Assembly (NCBI GenBank): GCA_934512135.1
Contig: CAKSWT010000018.1
Span: 1 to 57,471, forward strand
Source: an uncultured Oscillospiraceae bacterium
GTDB taxonomy: Bacteria > Bacillota > Clostridia > Oscillospirales > Oscillospiraceae
Direction: 5' to 3'
Length of the DNA stretch: 57,471 nt
Shown here: piece after piece, positions 24,510-31,540 of the stretch
Layout: every line of letters starts with the position of its first letter
How positions within the stretch are numbered: position 1 is the first letter of the stretch
Made by a program: the position numbers and the translations under genes
The notes under the pieces: generated by a model
Told to the model about the DNA's origin: nothing
Database searches by the model: none
The model's input: the letters and a program-made list of their open reading frames with translations, nothing else

Positions 24510-26654
24510 TTAAACTCTCACGGTTTTGGTGAGCCGATCAGACTCCCGATAGGGCCGGACCAGGTTGAAGATCAGGAAGGCCAGCACTGCCAGGGCGCAA
24601 ATCAGGCCCACGGGATTGACGTTGCCGGTGACTGCGCTGCCGATCTGATAGACGATCAGGGCAATGGCATAGGCAAACACACACATATAGCCAATGGCAA
24701 ACAGGGTCCACTTGGGGCTGTTCATCTCCCGCTTAATGGCGCCCATGGCGGCAAAGCAGGGTGCGCACAGCAGGTTAAAGATCATAAAGCTGTAAGCGGA
24801 GAGCTGGGTGAAGTTCTGTGCCACGGCGCCCCAGATCTCGTCGCCGTTTTCGGCAACCTCCTCCAGGCCTCCGTAGAGGACGCCGAAGGTGGCAACCACG
24901 TTCTCCTTGGCAATCAGGCCGGTGATGGTGGCCACGGTGGCCTTCCAGTTGCCGAAGCCCAGCGGGGCAAAGATGATGCAGATGGCGGAGCCGATCTTCG
25001 CCAGCACGGAGTTGTCCATATCCTCCACCATGCCGAAGGCGCCGTTCTCCCAGCCGAAGCCCTGGAGGAACCAGAGAATCACAGAGGACAGCAGGATGAT
25101 GGTGCCGGCCTTTTTGATAAAGGACCAGCCTCTTTCCCACATGCCCCGCAGGACGTTGCCTACTGTGGGGGCGTGGTAGGCGGGCAGCTCCATCACAAAG
25201 GGAGCAGGATCTCCGGCGAACATTTTGGTCTTTTTCAGGATGATACCGGAGATGATAATGGCGGCCACACCGATGAAGTAGGCGGACACCGCCACCAGGC
25301 CGCTGCCGCCGAACAGGGCGCCGGCAATCAGGCCGATAATGGGCATTTTCGCCCCGCAGGGAATGAAGCAGGTGGTCATAATGGTCATCCGGCGGTCCCG
25401 CTCATTTTCAATGGTACGGGAGGCCATGACCCCGGGAACACCGCAGCCGGTGCCCACCAGCATGGGAATAAAGGACTTGCCGGAAAGCCCGAACTTCCGG
25501 AATACCCGGTCCATAATAAAGGCGATACGGGCCATGTAGCCGCAGTCCTCCAAAATGGCCAGGAACAGGAACAGCACCAGCATCTGGGGCACAAAGCCCA
25601 GAACCGCGCCGACACCGCCCACAATGCCGTCTACCACCAGGCCGGTGACCCAGTCCGCCGCGCCGATTTCCTCCATGAGCCAGGCGGCGCCGCCCTGGAG
25701 CCATTCCGCCCCAAAGACGTCGTTGGTCCAGTCGGTGAGGAAGGAGCCAAAGGGCCCCATGGCCACCCAGTAAACCAGGTACATCACCACGGCGAAAATA
25801 GGCAGCGCCAAAATCCGGTTGGTGACGATCTTGTCGATTTTATCAGAGGTGGAGAGCTGTCCCTGGCCCTTCTTCTTGTAGCAGCCCTTGATGATCTCTC
25901 CGATGTACACATACCGCTCGTTGGTGATGATGCTCTCGGCATCGTCGTCCAGCTCCTGCTCTGCGGCCTTGATGTCTGCCTCTATGTGAGCCTTCACCTG
26001 GGCGGAGAGCTTCAGCTGCTCCATCACCTTGTCGTCCCGCTCGAAGATCTTAATGGCGTACCAGCGCTGCTGCTCCTCGGGCATATGGTGGACGGCGGCC
26101 TCCTCAATGTGGGCCAGGGCATGCTCCACCACCCCAGAGAAGGTGTGCATCGGCACGGTCTTGGTGCTTTTGGCGGCGGAAAGGGCGGCCTCTGCGGCCT
26201 CCAGGCAGCCGGTACCCTTCAGGGCGGAGATCTCCACCACCTTGCAGCCCAGCTCCCGGGCCAGCTCCTTGGTGTTGATCACGTCTCCGTTCTTCTTCAC
26301 CACGTCCATCATGTTCACCGCCACCACCACGGGGATCCCCAGCTCCGTGAGCTGTGTGGTAAGATACAGGTTCCGCTCCAGGTTGGTGCCGTCCACAATG
26401 TTCAAAATGACGTCGGGGCGCTGAGTAATCAGATAGTCCCGGGCCACCACCTCCTCCATGGTGTAGGGAGACAGGGAGTAAATGCCGGGAAGGTCGGTGA
26501 CGATGACATCACTGTGCTTTTTCAGCTTGCCTTCCTTTTTCTCCACCGTGACGCCGGGCCAGTTGCCCACGAACTGGTTGGCGCCTGTCAGGGCATTGAA
26601 CAGGGTGGTTTTCCCGCAGTTGGGGTTGCCCGCCAGGGCAATTCTCACATTCAT
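24510..26654 (-). CDS. feoB: Ferrous iron transporter B
   Basis: A 714-residue inner-membrane Fe(II) transporter. The N-terminal G domain has G1 GNPNCGKTT at 9-17, G3 DLPGIYSLSPY, G4 VNMMD and G5 SALKGTG; a helical GDI-like domain follows, then a membrane core with two Gate-type repeats, including GTGCGVPGVMASR and CFIPCGAKMPI. ATG at 26654 chosen because it starts the G domain directly and has an AGAGGAAC site. It is preceded by two feoA genes and by an internal iron-box-like sequence. Confidence 0.97.
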   Translation of the reverse strand: MNVRIALAGNPNCGKTTLFNALTGANQFVGNWPGVTVEKKEGKLKKHSDVIVTDLPGIYSLSPYTMEEVVARDYLITQRPDVILNIVDGTNLERNLYLTTQLTELGIPVVVAVNMMDVVKKNGDVINTKELARELGCKVVEISALKGTGCLEAAEAALSAAKSTKTVPMHTFSGVVEHALAHIEEAAVHHMPEEQQRWYAIKIFERDDKVMEQLKLSAQVKAHIEADIKAAEQELDDDAESIITNERYVYIGEIIKGCYKKKGQGQLSTSDKIDKIVTNRILALPIFAVVMYLVYWVAMGPFGSFLTDWTNDVFGAEWLQGGAAWLMEEIGAADWVTGLVVDGIVGGVGAVLGFVPQMLVLFLFLAILEDCGYMARIAFIMDRVFRKFGLSGKSFIPMLVGTGCGVPGVMASRTIENERDRRMTIMTTCFIPCGAKMPIIGLIAGALFGGSGLVAVSAYFIGVAAIIISGIILKKTKMFAGDPAPFVMELPAYHAPTVGNVLRGMWERGWSFIKKAGTIILLSSVILWFLQGFGWENGAFGMVEDMDNSVLAKIGSAICIIFAPLGFGNWKATVATITGLIAKENVVATFGVLYGGLEEVAENGDEIWGAVAQNFTQLSAYSFMIFNLLCAPCFAAMGAIKREMNSPKWTLFAIGYMCVFAYAIALIVYQIGSAVTGNVNPVGLICALAVLAFLIFNLVRPYRESDRLTKTVRV

Positions 26655-26678
26655 TGTTGCGTTCCTCTCTTTCAAAGA

Positions 26679-26692
26679 TTAGACATTCCTAA
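26679..26692. promoter_or_regulatory. DtxR-type box upstream of feoB (imperfect)
   Basis: TTAGA-CATT-CCTAA, one mismatch from a 5-bp inverted repeat of the TTAGG type, 25 bases upstream of the feoB ATG. It resembles the boxes upstream of feoA and the DtxR consensus, and may drive or repress feoB separately. Confidence 0.55.
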
Positions 26693-26724
26693 CCGGGTCT
26701 CAAAAAAATGGAGAACCCGCCAGA

Positions 26725-26946
26725 TCACTGGACCTCAATCATTTCCGCGTCGGCCTTCCGCAGGGAAAGCTCATAGTTTCGCACCGTGACCTCCACCGGG
26801 TCTCCCAGGGGCGCCACCTTCCGGACATAGATCTCCACGCCCTTGGTGATGCCCATGTCCATAATCCGGCGTTTCACCGCCCCCTCTCCGTGGAGCTTTA
26901 CCACCTTCACGGTCTTGCCCACCTTGACGTCTTTCAGGGTATTCAT
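26725..26946 (-). CDS. feoA: FeoA domain protein
   Basis: A 73-residue SH3-like protein (KVGKTVKVVKLHGEGAVKRRIMDMGITKGVEI ... VTVRNYELSLRKADAEMI), the usual FeoA that supports FeoB. ATG at 26946 is favoured over a TTG two codons earlier because AGGAGG lies nine bases upstream. Second of two tandem feoA genes. Confidence 0.93.
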   Translation of the reverse strand: MNTLKDVKVGKTVKVVKLHGEGAVKRRIMDMGITKGVEIYVRKVAPLGDPVEVTVRNYELSLRKADAEMIEVQ

Positions 26947-26977
26947 CTGCAAATTCCTCCTTTTATACCTTGCCCGG

Positions 26978-27196
26978 TCAGGGCTTTACCATGATTTTCT
27001 GCGCCATTTCACAGCTGATGGCCACCCGGGCCTCCTTCACCTGGACAATCAGATTGCCGCCCATTCTGGTGATGACCTTTACGGCGGTCCCTGCCACAAA
27101 CCCCAGGTTTTCCAGGTGCTTCTTGACCTCCGGCTTACCGCCGATCCGCTCCACCATGGCTTCCTCCCCGGGGGCTGATAACGAAAGGGGCATCAT
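26978..27196 (-). CDS. feoA: FeoA domain protein (first copy)
   Basis: A 72-residue protein with the FeoA pattern VERIGGKPEVKKHLENLGFVAGTAVKVITRMGGNLIV, diverged from the second copy. AGGAGGGTG precedes the ATG. First gene of the feo operon, directly behind two DtxR-type boxes. Confidence 0.9.
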   Translation of the reverse strand: MMPLSLSAPGEEAMVERIGGKPEVKKHLENLGFVAGTAVKVITRMGGNLIVQVKEARVAISCEMAQKIMVKP

Positions 27197-27220
27197 AGCG
27201 CCTCACCCTCCTATTTTGGA

Positions 27221-27269
27221 TTAGCTAATGCTAACCAACCGTGTTTTAAAAAGTTAGGTTTTCCTAACT
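27221..27269. promoter_or_regulatory. Two DtxR-type iron boxes before the feo operon
   Basis: Box 1 at 27252-27269 is a perfect inverted repeat AGTTAGG-TTTT-CCTAACT, very close to the DtxR/IdeR core TTAGG...CCTAA. Box 2 at 27221-27234 is TTAGC-TAAT-GCTAA, also perfect with the same 4-bp spacer. They lie 25-75 bases upstream of the first feoA, where a repressor would block transcription when iron is plentiful. Confidence 0.8.
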
Positions 27270-27426
27270 ACCGCCCCATGATACAACATCCCCGGTAGTT
27301 TGTCAAGACTTACCGAGGACTTTTTTGCATTTCGTGAAACTGCCAAAGACGTTGTTTGTCACGGCTAACTATTTTGTGAAAGTTGCGCCTTTTCCCGGCT
27401 CCGGGAAAAATTTTTTCAAAACCCCC

Positions 27427-27487
27427 TTGACAAACGGGACCGTTTGTATTATTGTAGCATTGTACTAAGCGACTAATACAGTAATAC
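27427..27487 (+). promoter_or_regulatory. GntR-ABC operon promoter with palindromic operators
   Basis: The -35 TTGACA is at 27427-27432. A perfect palindrome CAAACGG-GA-CCGTTTG (27431-27446) overlaps it and the spacer. Further down, TGTACTA...TAATACA (27461-27480) is an imperfect inverted repeat of the kind bound by YtrA regulators, and GTATTATTGTA (27446-27456) pairs with TACAGTAATAC (27477-27487) with one mismatch. Autoregulation by the GntR protein is likely. Confidence 0.7.
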
Positions 27488-27501
27488 TCAGGAGGTGCTC
27501 T

Positions 27502-27888
27502 ATGGAGTGGCAATTTCACAGTGACGCTCCCATCTATGCCCAGCTGGTGGAGCAGCTCACCCTGCGGATCGTCACAGGGGGCTATCTTCCGGGCCAGCGG
27601 CTCCCCTCTGTGCGGGAGCTGGCGGTGGAGGCGGGGGTCAACCCCAACACCATGCAGCGGGCCATGGGAGAGCTGGAACGGGACAATTTGGTGTTTTCCC
27701 AGCGAACCAGCGGAAGATTTGTAACGGAGGACACAGCCATGATTCAGGAAGCCAAACACACCCTGGCCTCCCGGCAGATCCAGGCCTTTCTCTCGGCCAT
27801 GGACCGTCTGGGCTTCGGCCGGAGGGAGATTATTTCTCTGTTGGAGACAGCGGAAAAGGAGGAAAGCTCACATGACACCAATTCTTGA
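27502..27888 (+). CDS. GntR family regulator, YtrA type
   Basis: A 128-residue regulator: winged helix with the GntR pattern APIYAQLVEQLTLRIVTGGYLPGQRLPSVRELAVEAGVNPNTMQRAMGELERDNLV split over residues 8-62, then only a short helical tail, as in the YtrA subfamily that controls neighbouring ABC exporters. ATG has CAGGAGGTG upstream. The gene overlaps the ABC ATPase gene by 17 bases. Confidence 0.92.
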   Translation: MEWQFHSDAPIYAQLVEQLTLRIVTGGYLPGQRLPSVRELAVEAGVNPNTMQRAMGELERDNLVFSQRTSGRFVTEDTAMIQEAKHTLASRQIQAFLSAMDRLGFGRREIISLLETAEKEESSHDTNS

Positions 27889-28570
27889 ATGCCGGGACCT
27901 TTGCAAGTCCTACGGCCAGATTCCCGCCCTGGAACGGGTGAATCTCACCCTGGAGCCGGGAAAAATCATCGGTCTGCTGGGCCCCAACGGCAGCGGCAAA
28001 ACCACCCTCATTAAGCTGGCCAACGGGCTGCTCCCCTGGAACAGCGGGGAGCTGCGCATTGACGGCATGGTTCCCGGGCCGGAGACCCGGAGCATTGTGT
28101 CCTACCTTCCCGAGCGGACCTATCTCTCCGACTGGATGACCGCCCGGCAGACCCTGGACTTCTTCCAGGACTTCTACCCGGACTTCCGCCGGAAAACCGC
28201 CGAGGAGATGCTGGACCGGCTGAACATCCGGCAGACCCAGAAGATTCGCTCCATGTCCAAGGGCACCCGAGAGAAGGTCCAGCTGATTCTGGTGATGAGC
28301 CGGGCGGCGAAGCTCTATCTCCTGGATGAGCCCATCGGCGGAGTGGACCCGGCCACCCGGGACTACATCCTCTCCACCATCATTGGCAACTACAATCCCC
28401 AGGCCACCGTGGTGATCTCCACCCACCTGATTTCCGACGTGGAGCAGATTCTGGACCAGGTGGTCTTTATCAGCCGGGGTCAAATCGTCCTGCACAAAAC
28501 CGTAGACGAAATTCGGGAGGAACAAGGCAAGTCGGTAGACCAGCTGTTCCGGGAAGTATTCAGATGCTGA
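27872..28570 (+). CDS. ABC transporter ATPase
   Basis: A 232-residue ATPase with Walker A GPNGSGKTTLIK at about 36-47, signature-like SMSKGTREKVQL, Walker B LYLLDEPIGGVD and the switch His in VISTHL. The ABC signature is degenerate (SKGTR rather than LSGGQ), common in this subfamily. With the following permease it forms an exporter, probably for antimicrobial peptides or cell-envelope stress, as in ytr-like operons. Confidence 0.93.
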   Translation: MTPILECRDLCKSYGQIPALERVNLTLEPGKIIGLLGPNGSGKTTLIKLANGLLPWNSGELRIDGMVPGPETRSIVSYLPERTYLSDWMTARQTLDFFQDFYPDFRRKTAEEMLDRLNIRQTQKIRSMSKGTREKVQLILVMSRAAKLYLLDEPIGGVDPATRDYILSTIIGNYNPQATVVISTHLISDVEQILDQVVFISRGQIVLHKTVDEIREEQGKSVDQLFREVFRC

Positions 28571-29373
28571 GAAAACTGTTGAAACACGAATTGATTGCCA
28601 CCGGCCGAATGATGTGGGTCATTTACGTGGCCATGGCCGCCCTGAGCGTGGCCGCCAACCTCTCCATGCGCGTGATGTCCCTCAGTATCGCAGACTTTCT
28701 CCTGGTGCGGATTCTGCTGACTCTGGTGCTGGTAGCCTGGGGCTTCTCCCTGGTGCTGGGGGTCCTTGCCACCCTGGTGCTGATGGTCCGGCGGTTTTAC
28801 AGCAATCTGCTCACCGACCAGGGCTATCTCATGTTCACCCTGCCCACCACGCCCCATCAGCTGGTGCTCTCCAAGCTCATTGTGGCCGCCCTGTGGCTGC
28901 TTCTGAGCATTTTCATGGTGGTGCTGTGCCTGGTGATTGCCTTCCTCTCCGGCGGCTTCCTCCAGGAGGCAGGAGAAATCCTCGGGGACATCTTCCAGAC
29001 CCTCACCGCCAGATACGCCCTCAACGGCGTAGCCATTGTGCTGGAGCTGCTGGTCCTGGCCTTTGTGGCATCCGCCGCCAACATTCTTCAGTTCTACAGC
29101 GCCATGAGCCTGGGCTATGGCTTCACCAACCACAAGGCCCTGTGGTCCGTGGTTATGTACTTCCTCCAGAGCTTTGCCCTTCGGGTGATCTCCACCGTTC
29201 TCCTGGTGACGCCGCTGAACGCACTGAGCCTCCCCGACGGCGGCTTCCCCCTGACCACCATGCAGAGCGTCCACCTGACCATGCTCTCCCTCCTGGGCCT
29301 TGAGCTGGTGTTCTGTGCGATTTTCTATATTCTCACCGTGGTGAATCTGCAAAAGCGCCTGAATCTGGCGTAA
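28564..29373 (+). CDS. ABC transporter permease (ABC-2 type)
   Basis: A 269-residue membrane protein with six predicted segments, for example ILLTLVLVAWGFSLVLGVLA and LIVAALWLLLSIFMVVLCLV. No recognisable substrate site. The ATG overlaps the end of the ATPase gene by seven bases. Function follows from the partner ATPase and GntR regulator. Confidence 0.88.
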   Translation: MLRKLLKHELIATGRMMWVIYVAMAALSVAANLSMRVMSLSIADFLLVRILLTLVLVAWGFSLVLGVLATLVLMVRRFYSNLLTDQGYLMFTLPTTPHQLVLSKLIVAALWLLLSIFMVVLCLVIAFLSGGFLQEAGEILGDIFQTLTARYALNGVAIVLELLVLAFVASAANILQFYSAMSLGYGFTNHKALWSVVMYFLQSFALRVISTVLLVTPLNALSLPDGGFPLTTMQSVHLTMLSLLGLELVFCAIFYILTVVNLQKRLNLA

Positions 29374-29407
29374 TCCCCACAAAAGCAGCATACGGTTTCT
29401 CCCCTCT

Positions 29408-29438
29408 GCGCCGTCCGGCCCTCCGGGCGGCGCTTTTT
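29408..29438 (+). terminator. GntR-ABC operon terminator
   Basis: Stem GCGCCGTCCGG / CCGGGCGGCGC with loop CCCT and T5, 35 bases after the permease stop. Confidence 0.88.
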
Positions 29439-29648
29439 CCCGATCTTGACGGTACCAGCATACCACAGGCATAGGAGGATTTCATCCCGGAAGGAAAAAG
29501 GATTGACGACCAAGGACTATTACCTTGTTGTCGGTCTCTTTATGTCCGCTAGCAAAAGTTGATATTACAGCCGCACGGCTGGTAAAAGGGACGCCCTCGC
29601 GGAGAGCGCCCCTTTTTGCGTCTTGTGCTATGGCGGAAGACGTATCCG
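29439..29648. other. Gene-free spacer with a terminator hairpin
   Basis: No gene is supported here. At 29584-29617 an imperfect 11-bp stem (AAAAGGGACGC / GCGCCCCTTTT) probably ends the lipoprotein gene that converges from the right, and may work on both strands. Confidence 0.6.
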
Positions 29649-31400
29649 TTACAGACCCATCGCCGCTTCACGCTGCATGGCGCGGTCATAGGCGCCCTGC
29701 TTGAGATCTACCATATCCTGAAGCCCCATGCCCTCGATGGTGGAAACATAGTTGTCCCAGTCGGCGTCGATATCGGCGGCGCCGGTGATAAACTCCAGAA
29801 TTCGGGTGTCGGTATAGGTGGTGATTTCCGCAGAGATTTGGGTGTATTCCGCAGTCTCCTCGGCGGTCATCTTTGCATAGGCGGGATAGTTGTAGGCACA
29901 GTCGCTGAGATCCTTGAGGCCCTCATAGACCTCCCACTGATTGTCGTTGAAGTCATAGAAGCTCTTGGACATGTCGTTGATGTAAGGGAAGAAGCTGGAG
30001 GCAGCGTTGGTGGCATACTTGTAGCTGGCAAAGAAGGAGGAAAGGCCGTCGGGGTTGTTGGTGATCAGCTCGGTGTAGGTGGGCTTGCCGTCTACCATGG
30101 TGTAGCTCTCACCCTCCACGCCGTAGTTGCTCAGCAGGTAGCCCTCGTCACTGTACAGGAACTCCACCATCTCCAGCAGAGGATCAATGTTGGTGCAATC
30201 GGCAGAGAATGCCCATGCGTCGTTGTCCTTCATGGTGTCGCACATGGAGGCAGGGCCGGTGTGCGGCTCGGTGGTTCCGTCGGTCACATAGGGAAGGACC
30301 GCCATTTCAAAGCTGTCGTCGGTGACATTCATCATAATATCAGAGGAATTTGCGGCGGAAACGCTGACCAGACTGTTGGTGCCAAGGCCAAAACCCAGCC
30401 GAGCTGCGGAGCTGACATCCTCGGACGTCTCAGAGAAGAAGTCAGAAGGGATCAGACCGTCGGTGTACAGGCGGTTCATGAATTTCAGATAGGTCTTCAT
30501 GTTGTCGTCGGTCAGGCTGTAAACAGCCTTGCCGTCCTGTGCAGTGAAGGCGGAGCCAGAATAGAGCATTTCACCAAAGTACAGGTTCAGGCCGTATGCC
30601 AGATCCAGTACCAGACCGTCCGTAGAGCTAAGCTCAAAAAGCGCGTTCTTTTCGGACTTGGCCTTCTGGAGATAATCGTACAGCTCGTCATAGGTCTGGG
30701 GCGTGTCCATGCCGAACTCGTTGAGCCAGTCCTTCCGGATCACGGGACCGACAACCTCCTGCCCCACTTCTGGTGTCAGAGTGCAGATGGTGGGCATATA
30801 GCCGGAGTCGGTATAGGCCTGCATCAGGGAGTTGGTGTTCTGATTCAGGTACGCCCAGTAGTTGGGACACTTTTCGGGGATCACATCCGCCAGATCCTGA
30901 ATGATGTCCTGCTCCACGGCGGCCTCCAGACCGGCGGTAAAGTTGTTCATTCCGTTGATGATATCGCAGTAGTCACCGGCGGCAATCATCAGGTTAAAGT
31001 TATCCTGCTCCGCAGCGCCGTTGGCGGCGGTGATATCAAAGTGGATGTTGGTAACATCCTGAAGGGTATCGAGTACCAGCAGCCCCTTCATGCCGTCCAC
31101 GTCAATGACCTCCGGCGCAAAGGGCGCATAGCACATCCAGTAGGTATAGGTTAGGCCCTCCTCAGAGATGGGCAGCGTATAGCTGGGACCGGCAGGCGCT
31201 GCGGACGCTTCTTCCTCGGCGGAGGCGGCGGCAGGCGCTGCACTTGGAACAAACAGGTCGCTGCTCTTTTCCGGTGCGCTGTCCTCCGTCTGCGGTGCGG
31301 AATCGGATGCTGTGGAAGTGGCGGAAGAGGTGTTCCCGCAGCCCGCAAGCAGCATTCCCAGCATACACAGTGCCAGAATCGCAGCCAAAATCTTTTTCAT
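29649..31400 (-). CDS. Extracellular solute-binding lipoprotein (family 1, sugar type), orphan
   Basis: A 583-residue lipoprotein: signal peptide with lipobox LAGC near residue 20, Ser/Ala-rich linker to about residue 60, then a large family-1 binding fold typical of oligosaccharide or glycoside ABC importers (LipO-type, 500-600 residues). The start at 31400 gives an ideal lipoprotein signal (MKKILAAILALCMLGMLLAGC). No ABC permease is in the window, so it must use a transporter encoded elsewhere. Its promoter carries the same AraC-type operator as the rhamnose operon, so it probably captures a rhamnose-containing sugar or glycoside. Confidence 0.9.
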   Translation of the reverse strand: MKKILAAILALCMLGMLLAGCGNTSSATSTASDSAPQTEDSAPEKSSDLFVPSAAPAAASAEEEASAAPAGPSYTLPISEEGLTYTYWMCYAPFAPEVIDVDGMKGLLVLDTLQDVTNIHFDITAANGAAEQDNFNLMIAAGDYCDIINGMNNFTAGLEAAVEQDIIQDLADVIPEKCPNYWAYLNQNTNSLMQAYTDSGYMPTICTLTPEVGQEVVGPVIRKDWLNEFGMDTPQTYDELYDYLQKAKSEKNALFELSSTDGLVLDLAYGLNLYFGEMLYSGSAFTAQDGKAVYSLTDDNMKTYLKFMNRLYTDGLIPSDFFSETSEDVSSAARLGFGLGTNSLVSVSAANSSDIMMNVTDDSFEMAVLPYVTDGTTEPHTGPASMCDTMKDNDAWAFSADCTNIDPLLEMVEFLYSDEGYLLSNYGVEGESYTMVDGKPTYTELITNNPDGLSSFFASYKYATNAASSFFPYINDMSKSFYDFNDNQWEVYEGLKDLSDCAYNYPAYAKMTAEETAEYTQISAEITTYTDTRILEFITGAADIDADWDNYVSTIEGMGLQDMVDLKQGAYDRAMQREAAMGL

Positions 31401-31479
31401 GTGACACTCTCCTTTTCTGTATTCATTTGGGCGTCCGTCCCAGTGTGGTAAGCACCGGGGAATCACACAAACTACCCGC

Positions 31480-31540
31480 ATTATATCAAATAGGCCATGC
31501 CATTCAATATTCGATTTTGCAAACGGTATATCTTATTTTG
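31480..31540 (-). promoter_or_regulatory. AraC-type operator and promoter of the binding lipoprotein
   Basis: On the minus strand, repeat 1 AAAATAAGATATACCGTTTG (31520-31539) is followed 21 bases later by repeat 2 AAAATCGAATATTGAATGGC (31499-31518). Repeat 2 overlaps the -35 region, and the -10 TATAAT is at 31480-31485. Repeat 1 matches the rhaB repeat at 15 of 20 positions. Confidence 0.75.

Noticed and set aside
24225..26789. 854-codon plus-strand open frame opposite feoB
   Set aside because: His/Gly/Gln-rich antisense translation of a clear feoB gene; a codon-bias artefact.
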